From an uncultured bacterium (GTDB lineage: Bacteria > Patescibacteriota > Minisyncoccia > Phycocordibacterales > UBA9973), in the NCBI GenBank assembly GCA_903891365.1, contig CAITEG010000006.1:1-14697 (forward strand): 14,697 bases of DNA, given 5' to 3'. Below the pieces are notes generated by a model. The model was not told the DNA's origin, did no database searches, and saw nothing but the letters and a program-made list of their open reading frames with translations. A program made the translations under genes and the position numbers. Positions 1-6,828 of the stretch are shown here, in pieces. Every line of letters starts with the position of its first letter. The first letter of the stretch is position 1.

Positions 1-18
1 TACAAATATAGACAAGCA

Positions 19-44
19 TATCTGCCTTGTCGACAGGGCCGATA
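19..44. repeat. Quasi-palindrome at left edge
   Basis: Arms TATCTGCCTTGTC and GACAGGGCCGATA are complementary at 12 of 13 positions, counting one G-T pair, with no loop. A perfect dyad with no loop looks more like a protein-binding or recombination site than a terminator, but nothing nearby identifies its partner. It could also be the remnant of a larger hairpin element. Confidence 0.4.
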
Positions 45-80
45 CACACTTCATTTCAAATAAAATTTCTTACGAGTGCT

Positions 81-178
81 CTGTGCTACTTTCACTTCTC
101 TATCAAAGAAAAAAGTAAGCGTTAGAAAAACTATTCTTCTATGCTACATTCTTCTCCTCTATCAAAGAAAAAGTGAGC
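81..178. repeat. Imperfect direct repeat, two copies of about 40 nt
   Basis: Copies at 81-120 and 139-178 (period 58) share TGCTAC near the left end, CTCTATCAAAGAAAAA in the middle and GT(A/G)AGC at the right end. They differ at several positions, so this is an old duplication or two independent copies of an interspersed repeat. No coding potential is seen. Confidence 0.5.
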
Positions 179-238
179 AAAGAAAACGGAAAGAAATCTG
201 ACTTAAATGGAGTGGATTGACCAGTGAAAACATAACAA

Positions 239-268
239 AGTAGTAAGTAGAAAGTAGTAAGTAGAAAG
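239..268. repeat. Tandem 14-nt repeat built from AGTAGAA-like heptads
   Basis: Two perfect copies of AGTAGTAAGTAGAA lie at 239-252 and 253-266. Each 14-mer is two 7-nt units (AGTAGTA and AGTAGAA). The same heptad recurs four times in the leader of the gene at 4232 and, degenerately, on the minus strand at 8241-8270. Confidence 0.7.
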
Positions 269-487
269 GAAAAAATCCAGACACAAAATACTCTAAACGA
301 ACTACAGCTATAAGCTGTTTGGTATTAACTACTTATAGTATTAAATTTTCAATGATCTTACCTCCTTTATAAGGCTTTGGGCCTCATATACAGAGATACT
401 ATATACTAGCATATAATGCATAAAAATGCCAATACACTGATATACAATACGATTATATAATGGGGGGCAATAATATGCAATAGGGGG

Positions 488-496
488 TGTGGATAA
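488..496 (-). promoter_or_regulatory. Lone DnaA-box match
   Basis: The minus strand reads TTATCCACA, an exact match to the consensus DnaA box, next to an AT-rich run at about 400-480. A weaker neighbour (TTATCCCAC, minus strand) lies beside it at about 497-506. One exact 9-mer can occur by chance in a window this size, and no dnaA, dnaN or box cluster is seen, so an origin is not claimed. Confidence 0.25.
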
Positions 497-528
497 GTGG
501 GATAAAGTGCAGAGGTAAGGGTCTCCGC

Positions 529-614
529 AGAATAGTCTTTTAAAAAGGCCTTATCCCTCTCCGCTCGTTCCTCGCTGCGGCGCGCCCACACCTAGCCTTT
601 TGAAAAAACTATCT
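529..614 (+). repeat. Family B structured element, copy 1
   Basis: A shared core (550-594) lies between inverted arms at 529-549 and 595-614, which match at 18 of 20 aligned positions with one bulge. The core begins CTTATCCCTCTCCGC and ends CGGCGCGCCCACACCTA, as in the copy at 6659-6769. The core centre forms a hairpin (CCGC at 561-564 with GCGG at 577-580). The arm sequences are unrelated to those of the other copy. Read leftward, the core stays open as a 61-codon GTG-start frame, which I regard as spurious. Confidence 0.7.
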
Positions 615-650
615 CTGCTACGACCCTAAATAAGGAGGGAAATGGAGGGG

Positions 651-689
651 AAATCCCCTGCCGAAAGCGAAGCTTTCGGCAGGGGATTT
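651..689. terminator. Strong 18-bp hairpin after the 707-1525 gene
   Basis: Perfect 18-bp stem (651-668 with 672-689) and a GAA triloop, 18 nt beyond the stop codon of the leftward gene. Neither side carries a clean T-run: the leftward reading continues TTCCCCTCC. Termination is therefore inferred from position and stem strength. The stem-loop style (GC-GAA-GC tip) matches the hairpin at 8202-8236. Confidence 0.6.
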
Positions 690-706
690 CGGTCTTCAAT
701 TTGGAT

Positions 707-1525
707 CTATTTTGTAGCTATTGCTTGGTAGCGGGACCAACGTTTGGAGCCAGTCTTTTTGATTTGTCCGAGAGAAACAAGGGAGTTCAGTTCACGTTGG
801 ATGGTCTTCTCAGAGCAGTCCGTGAAAGCTATTGAGATGTCCTTTATGGAAACTTCTTTGTCCTTTACTAAAGAAAGTATCTTATCAATTCTTTCTTTTT
901 TATCAGAGACAGAATTTGTGTGACTTTTTGTGTTTGAATTTTGGTAAACAGACAGACTTGGTTTTGTGTTTGTAAAGGACATATTCCCAAAGCTTGTCCT
1001 TTTGTCCTTTATCATATTTTTACTATTCATGCCCATGCCAGATGATAAATTATTTTCTTCTAAAACAGGGAGACTAAACATCTGCTCGTCGAGGGTAAAG
1101 GTGAAGTGCTTGTCCTTCTTCTGGTGACTCTCAAGCTCCCCTACTAGGATCATAAATTCTTTCTTGAGTATCATCGTATTCATCTCAGAGATAAAGCCTA
1201 TCGTGTACGCTATCTCTACGAAAGAAAGTATCTCGTCGACATGGGCCAATGAACCTGAGATATGCATATGCTTATCCATCGGAGAAAGGTTCGAAAGCTT
1301 GTACATGTCCGATAGTAATTCTACGCCTAGCTGGCGGAGCTTGCCCTTCAGAGCATCGTCAGTATCCATACAGTCAGTAACCATATACAATGCGGTGACT
1401 AGCTTCTCTGTCTTTTTGTTTGCGAACTCGTAAACATGCTTACTACTCAACGCTTTTACGTCTAGGACATTTGACTGTCCGTATGAATTCAAACCTGTCT
1501 TTTGGTTGTCTTTTTGATTATTCAT
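707..1525 (-). CDS. Hypothetical protein: helical N-terminus plus winged helix-turn-helix
   Basis: A 272-residue protein of unknown function. Residues about 30-132 look all-helical, with amphipathic heptad-like spacing, and could form a small helical bundle. Residues about 140-205 are polar, Ser/Asn/Thr-rich and probably disordered. Residues about 208-268 resemble a DeoR-type winged helix: a helix starting ERIDKILSLV, then SIKDISIAF, a recognition helix SEKTIQRELNSLV and a basic wing GQIKKTGSKRWSRY. No enzymatic motif is seen. The likely role is DNA binding with an oligomerising N-terminal part, but this is inference. A good promoter lies upstream (1575-1602) and a strong hairpin follows the stop. 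GGAG lies about 13 nt before the ATG, which is too far for a good ribosome-binding site. It is divergent from ftsK. Confidence 0.85.
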   Translation of the reverse strand: MNNQKDNQKTGLNSYGQSNVLDVKALSSKHVYEFANKKTEKLVTALYMVTDCMDTDDALKGKLRQLGVELLSDMYKLSNLSPMDKHMHISGSLAHVDEILSFVEIAYTIGFISEMNTMILKKEFMILVGELESHQKKDKHFTFTLDEQMFSLPVLEENNLSSGMGMNSKNMIKDKRTSFGNMSFTNTKPSLSVYQNSNTKSHTNSVSDKKERIDKILSLVKDKEVSIKDISIAFTDCSEKTIQRELNSLVSLGQIKKTGSKRWSRYQAIATK

Positions 1526-1574
1526 ATGTCTTTTTTCGCTCCGTAAAGAGAAAATTTATGTCTTTAATGTGTCC

Positions 1575-1602
1575 ATTATATACCGAAATATAATTGATGC
1601 AA
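1575..1602 (-). promoter_or_regulatory. Promoter for the 707-1525 gene
   Basis: On the minus strand TTGCAT (1602-1597) and TATAAT (1580-1575) are separated by 16 nt, a good vegetative sigma match. Transcription should start near 1568, giving a leader of about 43 nt. Confidence 0.6.
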
Positions 1603-1636
1603 GTGATATTGTTCCCTCTTTATTTAACCTTTCCTT

Positions 1637-1780
1637 TATAGATTTTTTTAATAGCTTCTCCTAATATTTCTGCCCTTAGGTGATTCTGGTGAATCAGATA
1701 TTTTCTTGCTAGAAAATTCCTCGTGCTCGGCTCGACAGCCTCCCAAGTCATTTCTTAAGAACTATTATAAAAAATCTATA
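1637..1780 (+). repeat. Family A structured element, copy 1 (divergent, long form)
   Basis: Outer arms 1637-1654 and 1762-1780 pair along 18 bp with a single bulge; arm sequence TATAGATTTTTT... is unique to this locus. The core (1655-1761) is longer than in other copies because the first hairpin is replaced by two: CCTAA/TTAGG and GATTC/GAATC with a TGGT loop. The second core hairpin is ATTTTCT-TGCT-AGAAAAT. The third is GGCT-CGAC-AGCC. The last is reduced to TTCTT/AAGAA. It lies between the divergent 707-1525 gene and ftsK, 26 nt from an oppositely oriented second copy. Confidence 0.7.
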
Positions 1781-1806
1781 CGGGCTAATCACTGGTGTTC
1801 AAAGGA

Positions 1807-1920
1807 CGGTTCTTTGGATAGTTCCTGAGAAGGAACTTGCGCAGGCCGACTGGGCCGAGCAGAGGAATTTTTCACCAGAAAAATATACGTGTCCTTCGAG
1901 GGAAGCTATCCAAAGAACCG
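1807..1920 (-). repeat. Family A structured element, copy 2
   Basis: Perfect 15-bp outer arms (CGGTTCTTTGGATAG at 1807-1821 and its complement at 1906-1920) enclose an 86-nt core. In the orientation of the copy at 4631, the core is identical at 79 of 86 positions to that copy. Four of the seven differences are two paired T-A/C-G exchanges within one hairpin stem (here ATTTTTC-TGGT-GAAAAAT). The other hairpins are CTTC/GAAG, GGCC/GGCC and GTTCCT/AGGAAC. It ends 35 nt before the ftsK -10 box. Confidence 0.8.
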
Positions 1921-1952
1921 CCCGAAACTAACTTTTTTGCGGTTAGAAATTG

Positions 1953-1961
1953 TGATATAAT
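1953..1961 (+). promoter_or_regulatory. Extended -10 promoter of ftsK, near-leaderless
   Basis: TGATATAAT is an extended -10 box (TG-N-TATAAT). The -35 region is only a T-run. The ATG at 1973 begins 11 nt after the box, so the leader would be about 5 nt or less and could not hold a ribosome-binding site. The 10-mer GTGATATAAT is repeated exactly ahead of the gene at 4232. Confidence 0.7.
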
Positions 1962-1972
1962 GTACGCATAAT

Positions 1973-4183
1973 ATGGCAAAAAAAGACATAGAACTTGAAG
2001 AGGAAGAAGGACCAAAAAAGAGAGGAAAATACAACAAAAGTAGGAAGAAAAAAGTAGAGCTCAAAGAAGAGACTACTGAAAGTCTTTGGGGTATAGGAAT
2101 CCTCGTTTTGGGACTTTTGATCTTATTATCAATTTTCAAATTAGCAGGAGTTGCGGGAGATTTTATTTATAAAGTATTGAGTTCATTTTTCGGTTTTGGG
2201 TACTACTTACTACCTATTATTTTGGGTATTGTAGGTGTATCTTTTATGCGTGAAGGAAAGTTCTGGATCGCTCGTATTCACGCTATCATGTCGCTCGCAC
2301 TTCTACTCTCAACTCTCGGTATCATGGACCTCGCTTCAAATGGTAATGGTACATCTACTATATACACTTACGGAGGTATGCTCGGAAGTATGGTGTCTTG
2401 GCCATTTGTAAAACTTTTCGGAGTCTATGCGGGGATACTCCTACTCGGTACTGTCCTCATCGCTTCCCTACTCGTACTCTTCAATGAGAGACCCAACTTA
2501 CTATCTATCTGGAGAAGAATAAAAGAGCTCATGAGTCGAGATATAAAATCTCCATTTGAGAAGTCAGAAACAGAGGAAGAGATGGAAAATGAAAAAGTAG
2601 AAATGAGCGGCGCTTCAATCGACGCTGCGCCGCATGATTTCGCTAAATCAGAGCTTGAGTATGAAGAAGTAGCGCTTAAAGCTGAGAAGGAAGAAAAACT
2701 TTCTCCTAAAAAGAAATTCCATACGAACTACGTTCCTCCCCCACTTGATCTCCTAGAGAAAGATAAAGGAAAGCCAAATATCGGAGACATGAAAGGTAAC
2801 ACAAACATCATCCAGCGCACTCTCCTTAACTTCGGCATACCTGTAGAGATGGATGAAGTGACAGTAGGACCAACGGTCACTCGTTATGCTCTCAAGCCAG
2901 CACAAGGAGTAAAGCTCTCACGTATAGTAGGACTTCAGAACGACCTCTCACTCGCTCTTGCTGCTCACCCTATCCGTATCGAAGCCCCTATCCCTGGTAA
3001 GTCTCTCGTCGGAATCGAAATACCAAATAAAGTGAAGTCAACCGTCGGACTCGCAACACTCCTCGCTGATGATAAATTCCAAAACTCTCCGAAGCCACTA
3101 ACTGTCGCTCTCGGACGTGGACTCTCTGGTAAAGCTGTCTTCGGCAATCTCGCAAAGATGCCGCACGCTCTTATCGCCGGAACAACTGGCTCTGGTAAGT
3201 CTGTGACTATCCACTCAATCATCACCTCTCTACTATATAGAAATGGACCAGATGATATGAAGCTCATCATGGTAGACCCAAAGAGAGTCGAGCTCACTTT
3301 GTATAACAAAATTCCTCACTTACTCACAGACGTCATCACTGATCCAAAGAAAACTATTCTCGCACTTAAGTGGGCAGCAAAAGAAATGGACCGCCGATAC
3401 GACATCCTCCAAGCTGAGTCCGTCCAAAACATAGAATCATACCACTCTAAAGTTCTTGCCAAGAGTAAAGATGGTGAAGCAGAGAAGATGCCTTACATCG
3501 TTATCATTATCGATGAGCTCGCTGACATAATGCAAGCTTATCCAAGAGAACTCGAAAGTGCTATCGTCCGTCTCGCCCAGATGTCCCGTGCTGTCGGTAT
3601 CCACCTTATACTTTCCACTCAGAGACCCTCGGTCAACGTCATTACTGGTCTCATCAAAGCTAACGTCCCTACTCGCGTAGCTCTACAGGTCTCTTCCCAA
3701 GTGGACTCACGTACTATCCTTGACCAAGGAGGTGCTGAGAAGCTTCTAGGAGCTGGAGATATGCTCTACACTAGTGCAGAATCACCACAACCAGAACGCC
3801 TACAGAGTGCCTTTATATCCGAAGAAGAAGTGAAGAGAGTCGTCGCTTATCTACGTGAAGCCTATATGGATGAGATACCAGAGCAGATAGTACTAACAGG
3901 AAGTATAGAAAAAAATGGCGGAGGACTCTTCAGTGATAGTCTAGAGGGTGGAAGTGACGGAGATGATGACCTATTTGAAGAAGCTAGAGAGATCGTCATA
4001 AGAGACCAGAAGGCTTCAACTTCATACCTACAAAGAAAGCTAGGCGTCGGATACGCTCGTGCAGCAAAGCTTATAGATATGCTGGAGGACCGTGGAGTAG
4101 TAAGTCCTGGAAATGGGGCCAAGCCTCGAGAAGTCTTGGAAAAAGGGATGGACCATACAGATGATATTGTCGTGGGGAATTAG
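1973..4183 (+). CDS. ftsK: FtsK/SpoIIIE DNA translocase
   Basis: A 736-residue hexameric DNA pump anchored at the division septum, clearing and decatenating chromosome ends at cell division. After a highly charged N-terminal tail (1-35) come four membrane segments (about 39-60, 72-92, 101-120, 145-170). An acidic linker (195-245) is much shorter than in E. coli FtsK, giving a SpoIIIE-like length. The motor follows, with Walker A GTTGSGKS (403-410) and Walker B ending IIIDELAD (511-518). The C-terminal gamma winged helix (about 665-720, with the recognition helix in GVGYARAAKLIDMLEDRG) normally reads orienting DNA motifs. The start is fixed by the extended -10 box 11 nt upstream. The next gene's promoter overlaps the stop codon. 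Confidence 0.97.
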   Translation: MAKKDIELEEEEGPKKRGKYNKSRKKKVELKEETTESLWGIGILVLGLLILLSIFKLAGVAGDFIYKVLSSFFGFGYYLLPIILGIVGVSFMREGKFWIARIHAIMSLALLLSTLGIMDLASNGNGTSTIYTYGGMLGSMVSWPFVKLFGVYAGILLLGTVLIASLLVLFNERPNLLSIWRRIKELMSRDIKSPFEKSETEEEMENEKVEMSGASIDAAPHDFAKSELEYEEVALKAEKEEKLSPKKKFHTNYVPPPLDLLEKDKGKPNIGDMKGNTNIIQRTLLNFGIPVEMDEVTVGPTVTRYALKPAQGVKLSRIVGLQNDLSLALAAHPIRIEAPIPGKSLVGIEIPNKVKSTVGLATLLADDKFQNSPKPLTVALGRGLSGKAVFGNLAKMPHALIAGTTGSGKSVTIHSIITSLLYRNGPDDMKLIMVDPKRVELTLYNKIPHLLTDVITDPKKTILALKWAAKEMDRRYDILQAESVQNIESYHSKVLAKSKDGEAEKMPYIVIIIDELADIMQAYPRELESAIVRLAQMSRAVGIHLILSTQRPSVNVITGLIKANVPTRVALQVSSQVDSRTILDQGGAEKLLGAGDMLYTSAESPQPERLQSAFISEEEVKRVVAYLREAYMDEIPEQIVLTGSIEKNGGGLFSDSLEGGSDGDDDLFEEAREIVIRDQKASTSYLQRKLGVGYARAAKLIDMLEDRGVVSPGNGAKPREVLEKGMDHTDDIVVGN

Positions 4184-4192
4184 TGATATAAT
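4184..4192 (+). promoter_or_regulatory. Extended -10 promoter for the Ig-like gene
   Basis: TGATATAAT, identical to the ftsK -10 region, begins one base after the ftsK stop TAG (4181-4183). The -35 is weak. Predicted transcription starts near 4199, so the 7-nt tandem repeat would lie in the leader. Confidence 0.6.
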
Positions 4193-4195
4193 ATT

Positions 4196-4627
<432 letters not shown>

Positions 4628-4630
4628 ATA

Positions 4631-4790
4631 TTTGATATCAAAATAATACAAGCCTTCTTTAGAATAGCTTCCCTCGAAGGACACGAATATTTCTTTGCTA
4701 AGAAATTTCTCTGCTCGGCCCAGTCGGCCTGCGCAAGTTCCTTCTCAGGAACTATTCCAAATACGGCTAAAAAACTATTTTGATTCCAAA
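4631..4790 (+). repeat. Family A structured element, copy 3, upstream of recA
   Basis: The longest arms of the family: 4631-4667 and 4752-4790 form an imperfect stem of nearly 40 bp, including an exact ATCAAAATA match. The 86-nt core folds as CTTC-CCTC-GAAG (4668-4679), ATTTCTT-TGCT-AAGAAAT (4689-4706), GGCC-CAGTC-GGCC (4717-4729) and GTTCCT-TCTC-AGGAAC (4737-4752). It ends 11 nt before the recA ATG. It therefore either forms most of the recA leader or separates recA from the preceding gene's transcript. Confidence 0.8.
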
Positions 4791-4801
4791 ATAAGAAATA
4801 T

Positions 4802-5878
4802 ATGGCAATGGGTAAAAAAGTAAAAAAGGCTCCAAAAGAAATGGGTGGAGCAATAGAAGATACAATCAGATCTATCCAGACCAAATTCGGTGAAGGTGCG
4901 ATCATGAAGCTCGGTGATGCTCCAAAGGTAGATATCGACGTCATCCCTACTGGATCTATCGGTCTTGATATGGCTCTCGGAGTCGGTGGTGTTCCTCGTG
5001 GAAGAATGATAGAAATATTTGGACCAGAGTCTTCAGGAAAGACAACCCTTGCCCTTCACATAGTAGCAGAGGCTCAAAAGAAAGGTGGTGTCTGCGCTTA
5101 TATCGATGCTGAGCATGCTATGGACCCTGACTACGCTGGTAAGCTCGGAGTAAATATAAAAGAACTTCTCATCTCTCAACCGGACAATGGTGAACAAGCA
5201 CTTGAAATAACAGAGAGTCTAATACGCTCTGGCAAGATAGACGTGGTCGTCATCGACTCTGTCGCTGCTCTCACTCCTAAAGATGAAATCGAGGGAGATA
5301 TGGGCCAGTCACACGTCGGCAAGCAAGCTCGCCTCATGTCCCAAGCTTTGCGCAAGCTCACAGCTATCGTCGCACACTCAAAGACTGTAGTAATATTTAT
5401 AAACCAGATAAGAATGCAGATCGGAGTTATGTTCGGCAATCCTGAGACAACTCCAGGAGGAAAAGCTTTGAAGTTTTATACAACTATCAGACTTGATATC
5501 AGAAGAATCGCACAAATTAAAAAAGGTGAAGAAGTCGTCGGAAGTCGCACTCGTGTAAAAGTCGTGAAGAATAAAGTGGCAGCTCCTTTCAAACAAACAG
5601 AATTCGACATACTCTATGGTGAAGGAATTTCTCGTGAAGGAGAAATAATGGCTCTCGGAGAGAAGCTCGGTATCATCAGTAAAACAAGTGGAGCTATCTT
5701 CTCTTATAATGGAACTGCTAAGCAAAAAGAAAAGGGTCCAGTCGAAGAGATAAAGCTCGGACGTGGATACGACGCTGCTCGCACTTACCTACGCGACAAT
5801 AAAAAGCTCTCAGAAGAAATACTAAAAGAAGTTAGAAATCGTTTTGGAGAAATACAAGTTGCATCTGCTGGGGAGTAG
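4802..5878 (+). CDS. recA: RecA recombinase
   Basis: A 358-residue DNA strand-exchange ATPase for homologous recombination and repair; it also triggers LexA/phage repressor autocleavage where these exist. Walker A GPESSGKT is at 74-81, the Walker B strand IDVVVIDS at 146-153, the L1-region motif [20 protein letters not shown] at 167-186, and the L2 region [16 protein letters not shown] at 211-226. The C-terminal domain (about 270-345) is complete but the acidic tail is nearly absent. Two in-frame ATGs (codons 1 and 3) are possible; neither has a ribosome-binding site. No LexA-type operator is obvious upstream, where a family A element sits instead, and no good promoter is seen. Confidence 0.98.
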   Translation: MAMGKKVKKAPKEMGGAIEDTIRSIQTKFGEGAIMKLGDAPKVDIDVIPTGSIGLDMALGVGGVPRGRMIEIFGPESSGKTTLALHIVAEAQKKGGVCAYIDAEHAMDPDYAGKLGVNIKELLISQPDNGEQALEITESLIRSGKIDVVVIDSVAALTPKDEIEGDMGQSHVGKQARLMSQALRKLTAIVAHSKTVVIFINQIRMQIGVMFGNPETTPGGKALKFYTTIRLDIRRIAQIKKGEEVVGSRTRVKVVKNKVAAPFKQTEFDILYGEGISREGEIMALGEKLGIISKTSGAIFSYNGTAKQKEKGPVEEIKLGRGYDAARTYLRDNKKLSEEILKEVRNRFGEIQVASAGE

Positions 5879-5885
5879 TTAATAT

Positions 5886-6000
5886 GCTCCTCTCTAAATA
5901 GCTCTTCTCGAAGGGTCCAGATATTTTTCTGGTGAAAAATTCCTCTGCTCGGCTCGACAGCCTGCGCAAGTTCCTTCTCAAGGACTATTTTAAATACGGC
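5886..6000 (+). repeat. Family A structured element, copy 4, between recA and efp
   Basis: Core of 85 nt (5901-5985) with hairpins CTTC/GAAG, ATTTTTC-TGGT-GAAAAAT, GGCT-CGAC-AGCC and TCCTT-CTC-AAGGA. The third hairpin keeps pairing although its closing pair differs from copies 2 and 3 (T-A instead of C-G). The outer arms are the poorest of the family, convincing only next to the core (AAATAG/CTATTT). The right flank (AAATACGGC) is shared with the copy before recA. It starts 8 nt after the recA stop. Confidence 0.7.
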
Positions 6001-6032
6001 AGAACATTCTCCTTCCGTTTTTGACCCAATTC

Positions 6033-6041
6033 TGTTATACT
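6033..6041 (+). promoter_or_regulatory. Extended -10 promoter of efp
   Basis: TGTTATACT fits an extended -10 box (TG-N-TATACT). TTGACC at 6021 looks like a -35 hexamer but is only 9 nt away, so it cannot pair with this -10. The predicted leader is about 24 nt, AT-rich, without a Shine-Dalgarno site. Confidence 0.55.
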
Positions 6042-6071
6042 CACTTTGTTATCAATTAAACTACAAATTAT

Positions 6072-6650
6072 ATGTTGGAATACAGCGAAATTCGTGCGGG
6101 GAAAATAATTATATATGAAAATGAGCCTTGTGATGTACTAGATAACCACGTCGCTCGTACTCAGATGAGAAAGCCTCAGAATCAGGTAAAGCTTAAAAGC
6201 TTGCTCTCTGGCCGTACTTGGAATGCGACTTTCCATGCTGCTGATAAGGCTGAAGAAGCAGATATTATCAAAAGAGACATCAAATTCCTTTATGCAAATA
6301 AAGGTGAATACTGGTTCTGCGACCTCGATGATACTAGTAACCGCTTCAAAATAGAAGAGAAAGTTATTGGAGAAAGAGTTACTTATTTGAAAGCTGACTG
6401 CAAAGTCACTGCTATGATCTGGGATGACGATGATGAAGAGAAAATAATCAAGGTTATTCTCCCTGTAAAAATGGAATTCACTATCAAAGAAGCTCCTCCT
6501 TCAATCCGTGGAAATACTGCCAATGGTGGAGGCAAGGTAGCAATACTTGAAAATGGAGTAAAGATACAAGTTCCCTTCTTCGTAGAAGAGGGCGACAAGA
6601 TAGTGGTTAATACTGAGTCGGGTGAGTATGTGGAAAGAGTTTCAAAATAG
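6072..6650 (+). CDS. efp: Translation elongation factor P
   Basis: 192 residues, the normal length for EF-P, which binds between the ribosomal P and E sites and rescues polyproline stalling. The N-terminal KOW-like domain (1-65) is followed by two OB domains (about 66-128 and 129-192). The C-terminal signature includes IKEAPPSIRGNTA and KIQVPFFVEEGDKI. The loop that normally carries the modified Lys or Arg (KPGKG or KPGRG type) reads RTQMRKPQNQ at 29-38. Aligning the following VKLK with E. coli VKLR puts Met32 at the tip, with Arg33 and Lys34 next. No modification gene (epmA/B, earP, ymfI) is in the window. The gene has its own promoter and is followed by a family B element. Confidence 0.96.
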   Translation: MLEYSEIRAGKIIIYENEPCDVLDNHVARTQMRKPQNQVKLKSLLSGRTWNATFHAADKAEEADIIKRDIKFLYANKGEYWFCDLDDTSNRFKIEEKVIGERVTYLKADCKVTAMIWDDDDEEKIIKVILPVKMEFTIKEAPPSIRGNTANGGGKVAILENGVKIQVPFFVEEGDKIVVNTESGEYVERVSK

Positions 6651-6658
6651 ATTGAAAG

Positions 6659-6769
6659 AAAAGAGGCACAATATAATAAATTTTACTCGCTTATCCCTCT
6701 CCGCAAGTATTAACTTGCTCCGGCGCGCCCACACCTACTCGTAAAATTCATTATATTGTGTCTCTTTTT
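6659..6769 (+). repeat. Family B structured element, copy 2, in the efp terminator position
   Basis: Arms 6659-6686 and 6741-6769 pair over 28 positions with one mismatch and one G-T pair. The right arm ends CTCTTTTT, so the base of the stem resembles a rho-independent terminator for efp. The core (6690-6736) repeats the left and right blocks of the copy at 529-614. Its central hairpin has different sequence (GCAAGT-ATTA-ACTTGC, 6703-6718). ACTCG occurs as a direct repeat on both sides of the core (6685-6689 and 6737-6741). Confidence 0.75.
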
Positions 6770-6782
6770 AATACGACAAACA

Positions 6783-6814
6783 TAAATGCCCCGCGGTAAA
6801 CCGCGGGGCATTTA
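6783..6814. terminator. Intrinsic terminator of secE-nusG-rplK
   Basis: Perfect 14-bp GC-rich stem (6783-6796 with 6801-6814) with a 4-nt loop, starting 14 nt past the rplK stop. The leftward reading continues into a short T-rich stretch (GTTTGT). It may also stop rightward read-through from efp. Confidence 0.8.
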
Positions 6815-6828
6815 ATTTTCTATTTGTA

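Larger units (their letters stand above)
1..528. other. Gene-free repeat-rich intergenic region
   Basis: No reading frame with a plausible start, ribosome-binding site and protein-like composition is visible on either strand. The stretch is AT-rich with frequent runs of A or T. It holds a quasi-palindrome at 19-44, an imperfect direct repeat (81-120 and 139-178), a 14-nt tandem repeat (239-266), a 6-bp hairpin (304-318, ACAGCT/AGCTGT with an ATA loop), a strong SD-like sequence on the minus strand (361-368) and one exact DnaA-box 9-mer (488-496). The left edge may be the tail of a region that continues outside the window. Confidence 0.6.

Noticed and set aside
239..268. CRISPR-like repeat
   Set aside because: Units are 7-14 nt with no spacers.
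341..372. Possible 16S rRNA 3' end (GATC..ACCTCCTTT)
   Set aside because: No helix 45 or other 16S sequence lies upstream, and two extra bases interrupt the match. It is kept only as an SD/anti-SD curiosity.
406..591. A 61-codon leftward frame starting GTG with a hydrophobic tail
   Set aside because: Its first half is the family B core read in frame and no ribosome-binding site precedes it; the rest is AT-rich intergenic sequence. The openness follows from the repeat, not from protein selection.
707..1525. Diversity-generating retroelement accessory (Avd-like) protein
   Set aside because: The helical N-terminal half recalls small four-helix bundles, but there is no reverse transcriptase, template repeat or variable repeat in the window.
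1637..1920. tRNA or tmRNA reading of the branched element
   Set aside because: No CCA-compatible acceptor, T-loop GTTC-A motif in the right place or 7-nt anticodon loop; the closing stem is far too long and differs in each copy.
4737..4752. Possible SOS box ahead of recA (GTTCC...GGAAC)
   Set aside because: The half-sites are in the reverse order to GAAC-N4-GTTC, and the same hairpin occurs in family A copies not linked to recA.
6021..6026. TTGACC as the -35 of efp
   Set aside because: It is only 9 nt from the -10 box, and no suitable second -10 lies 16-18 nt downstream.
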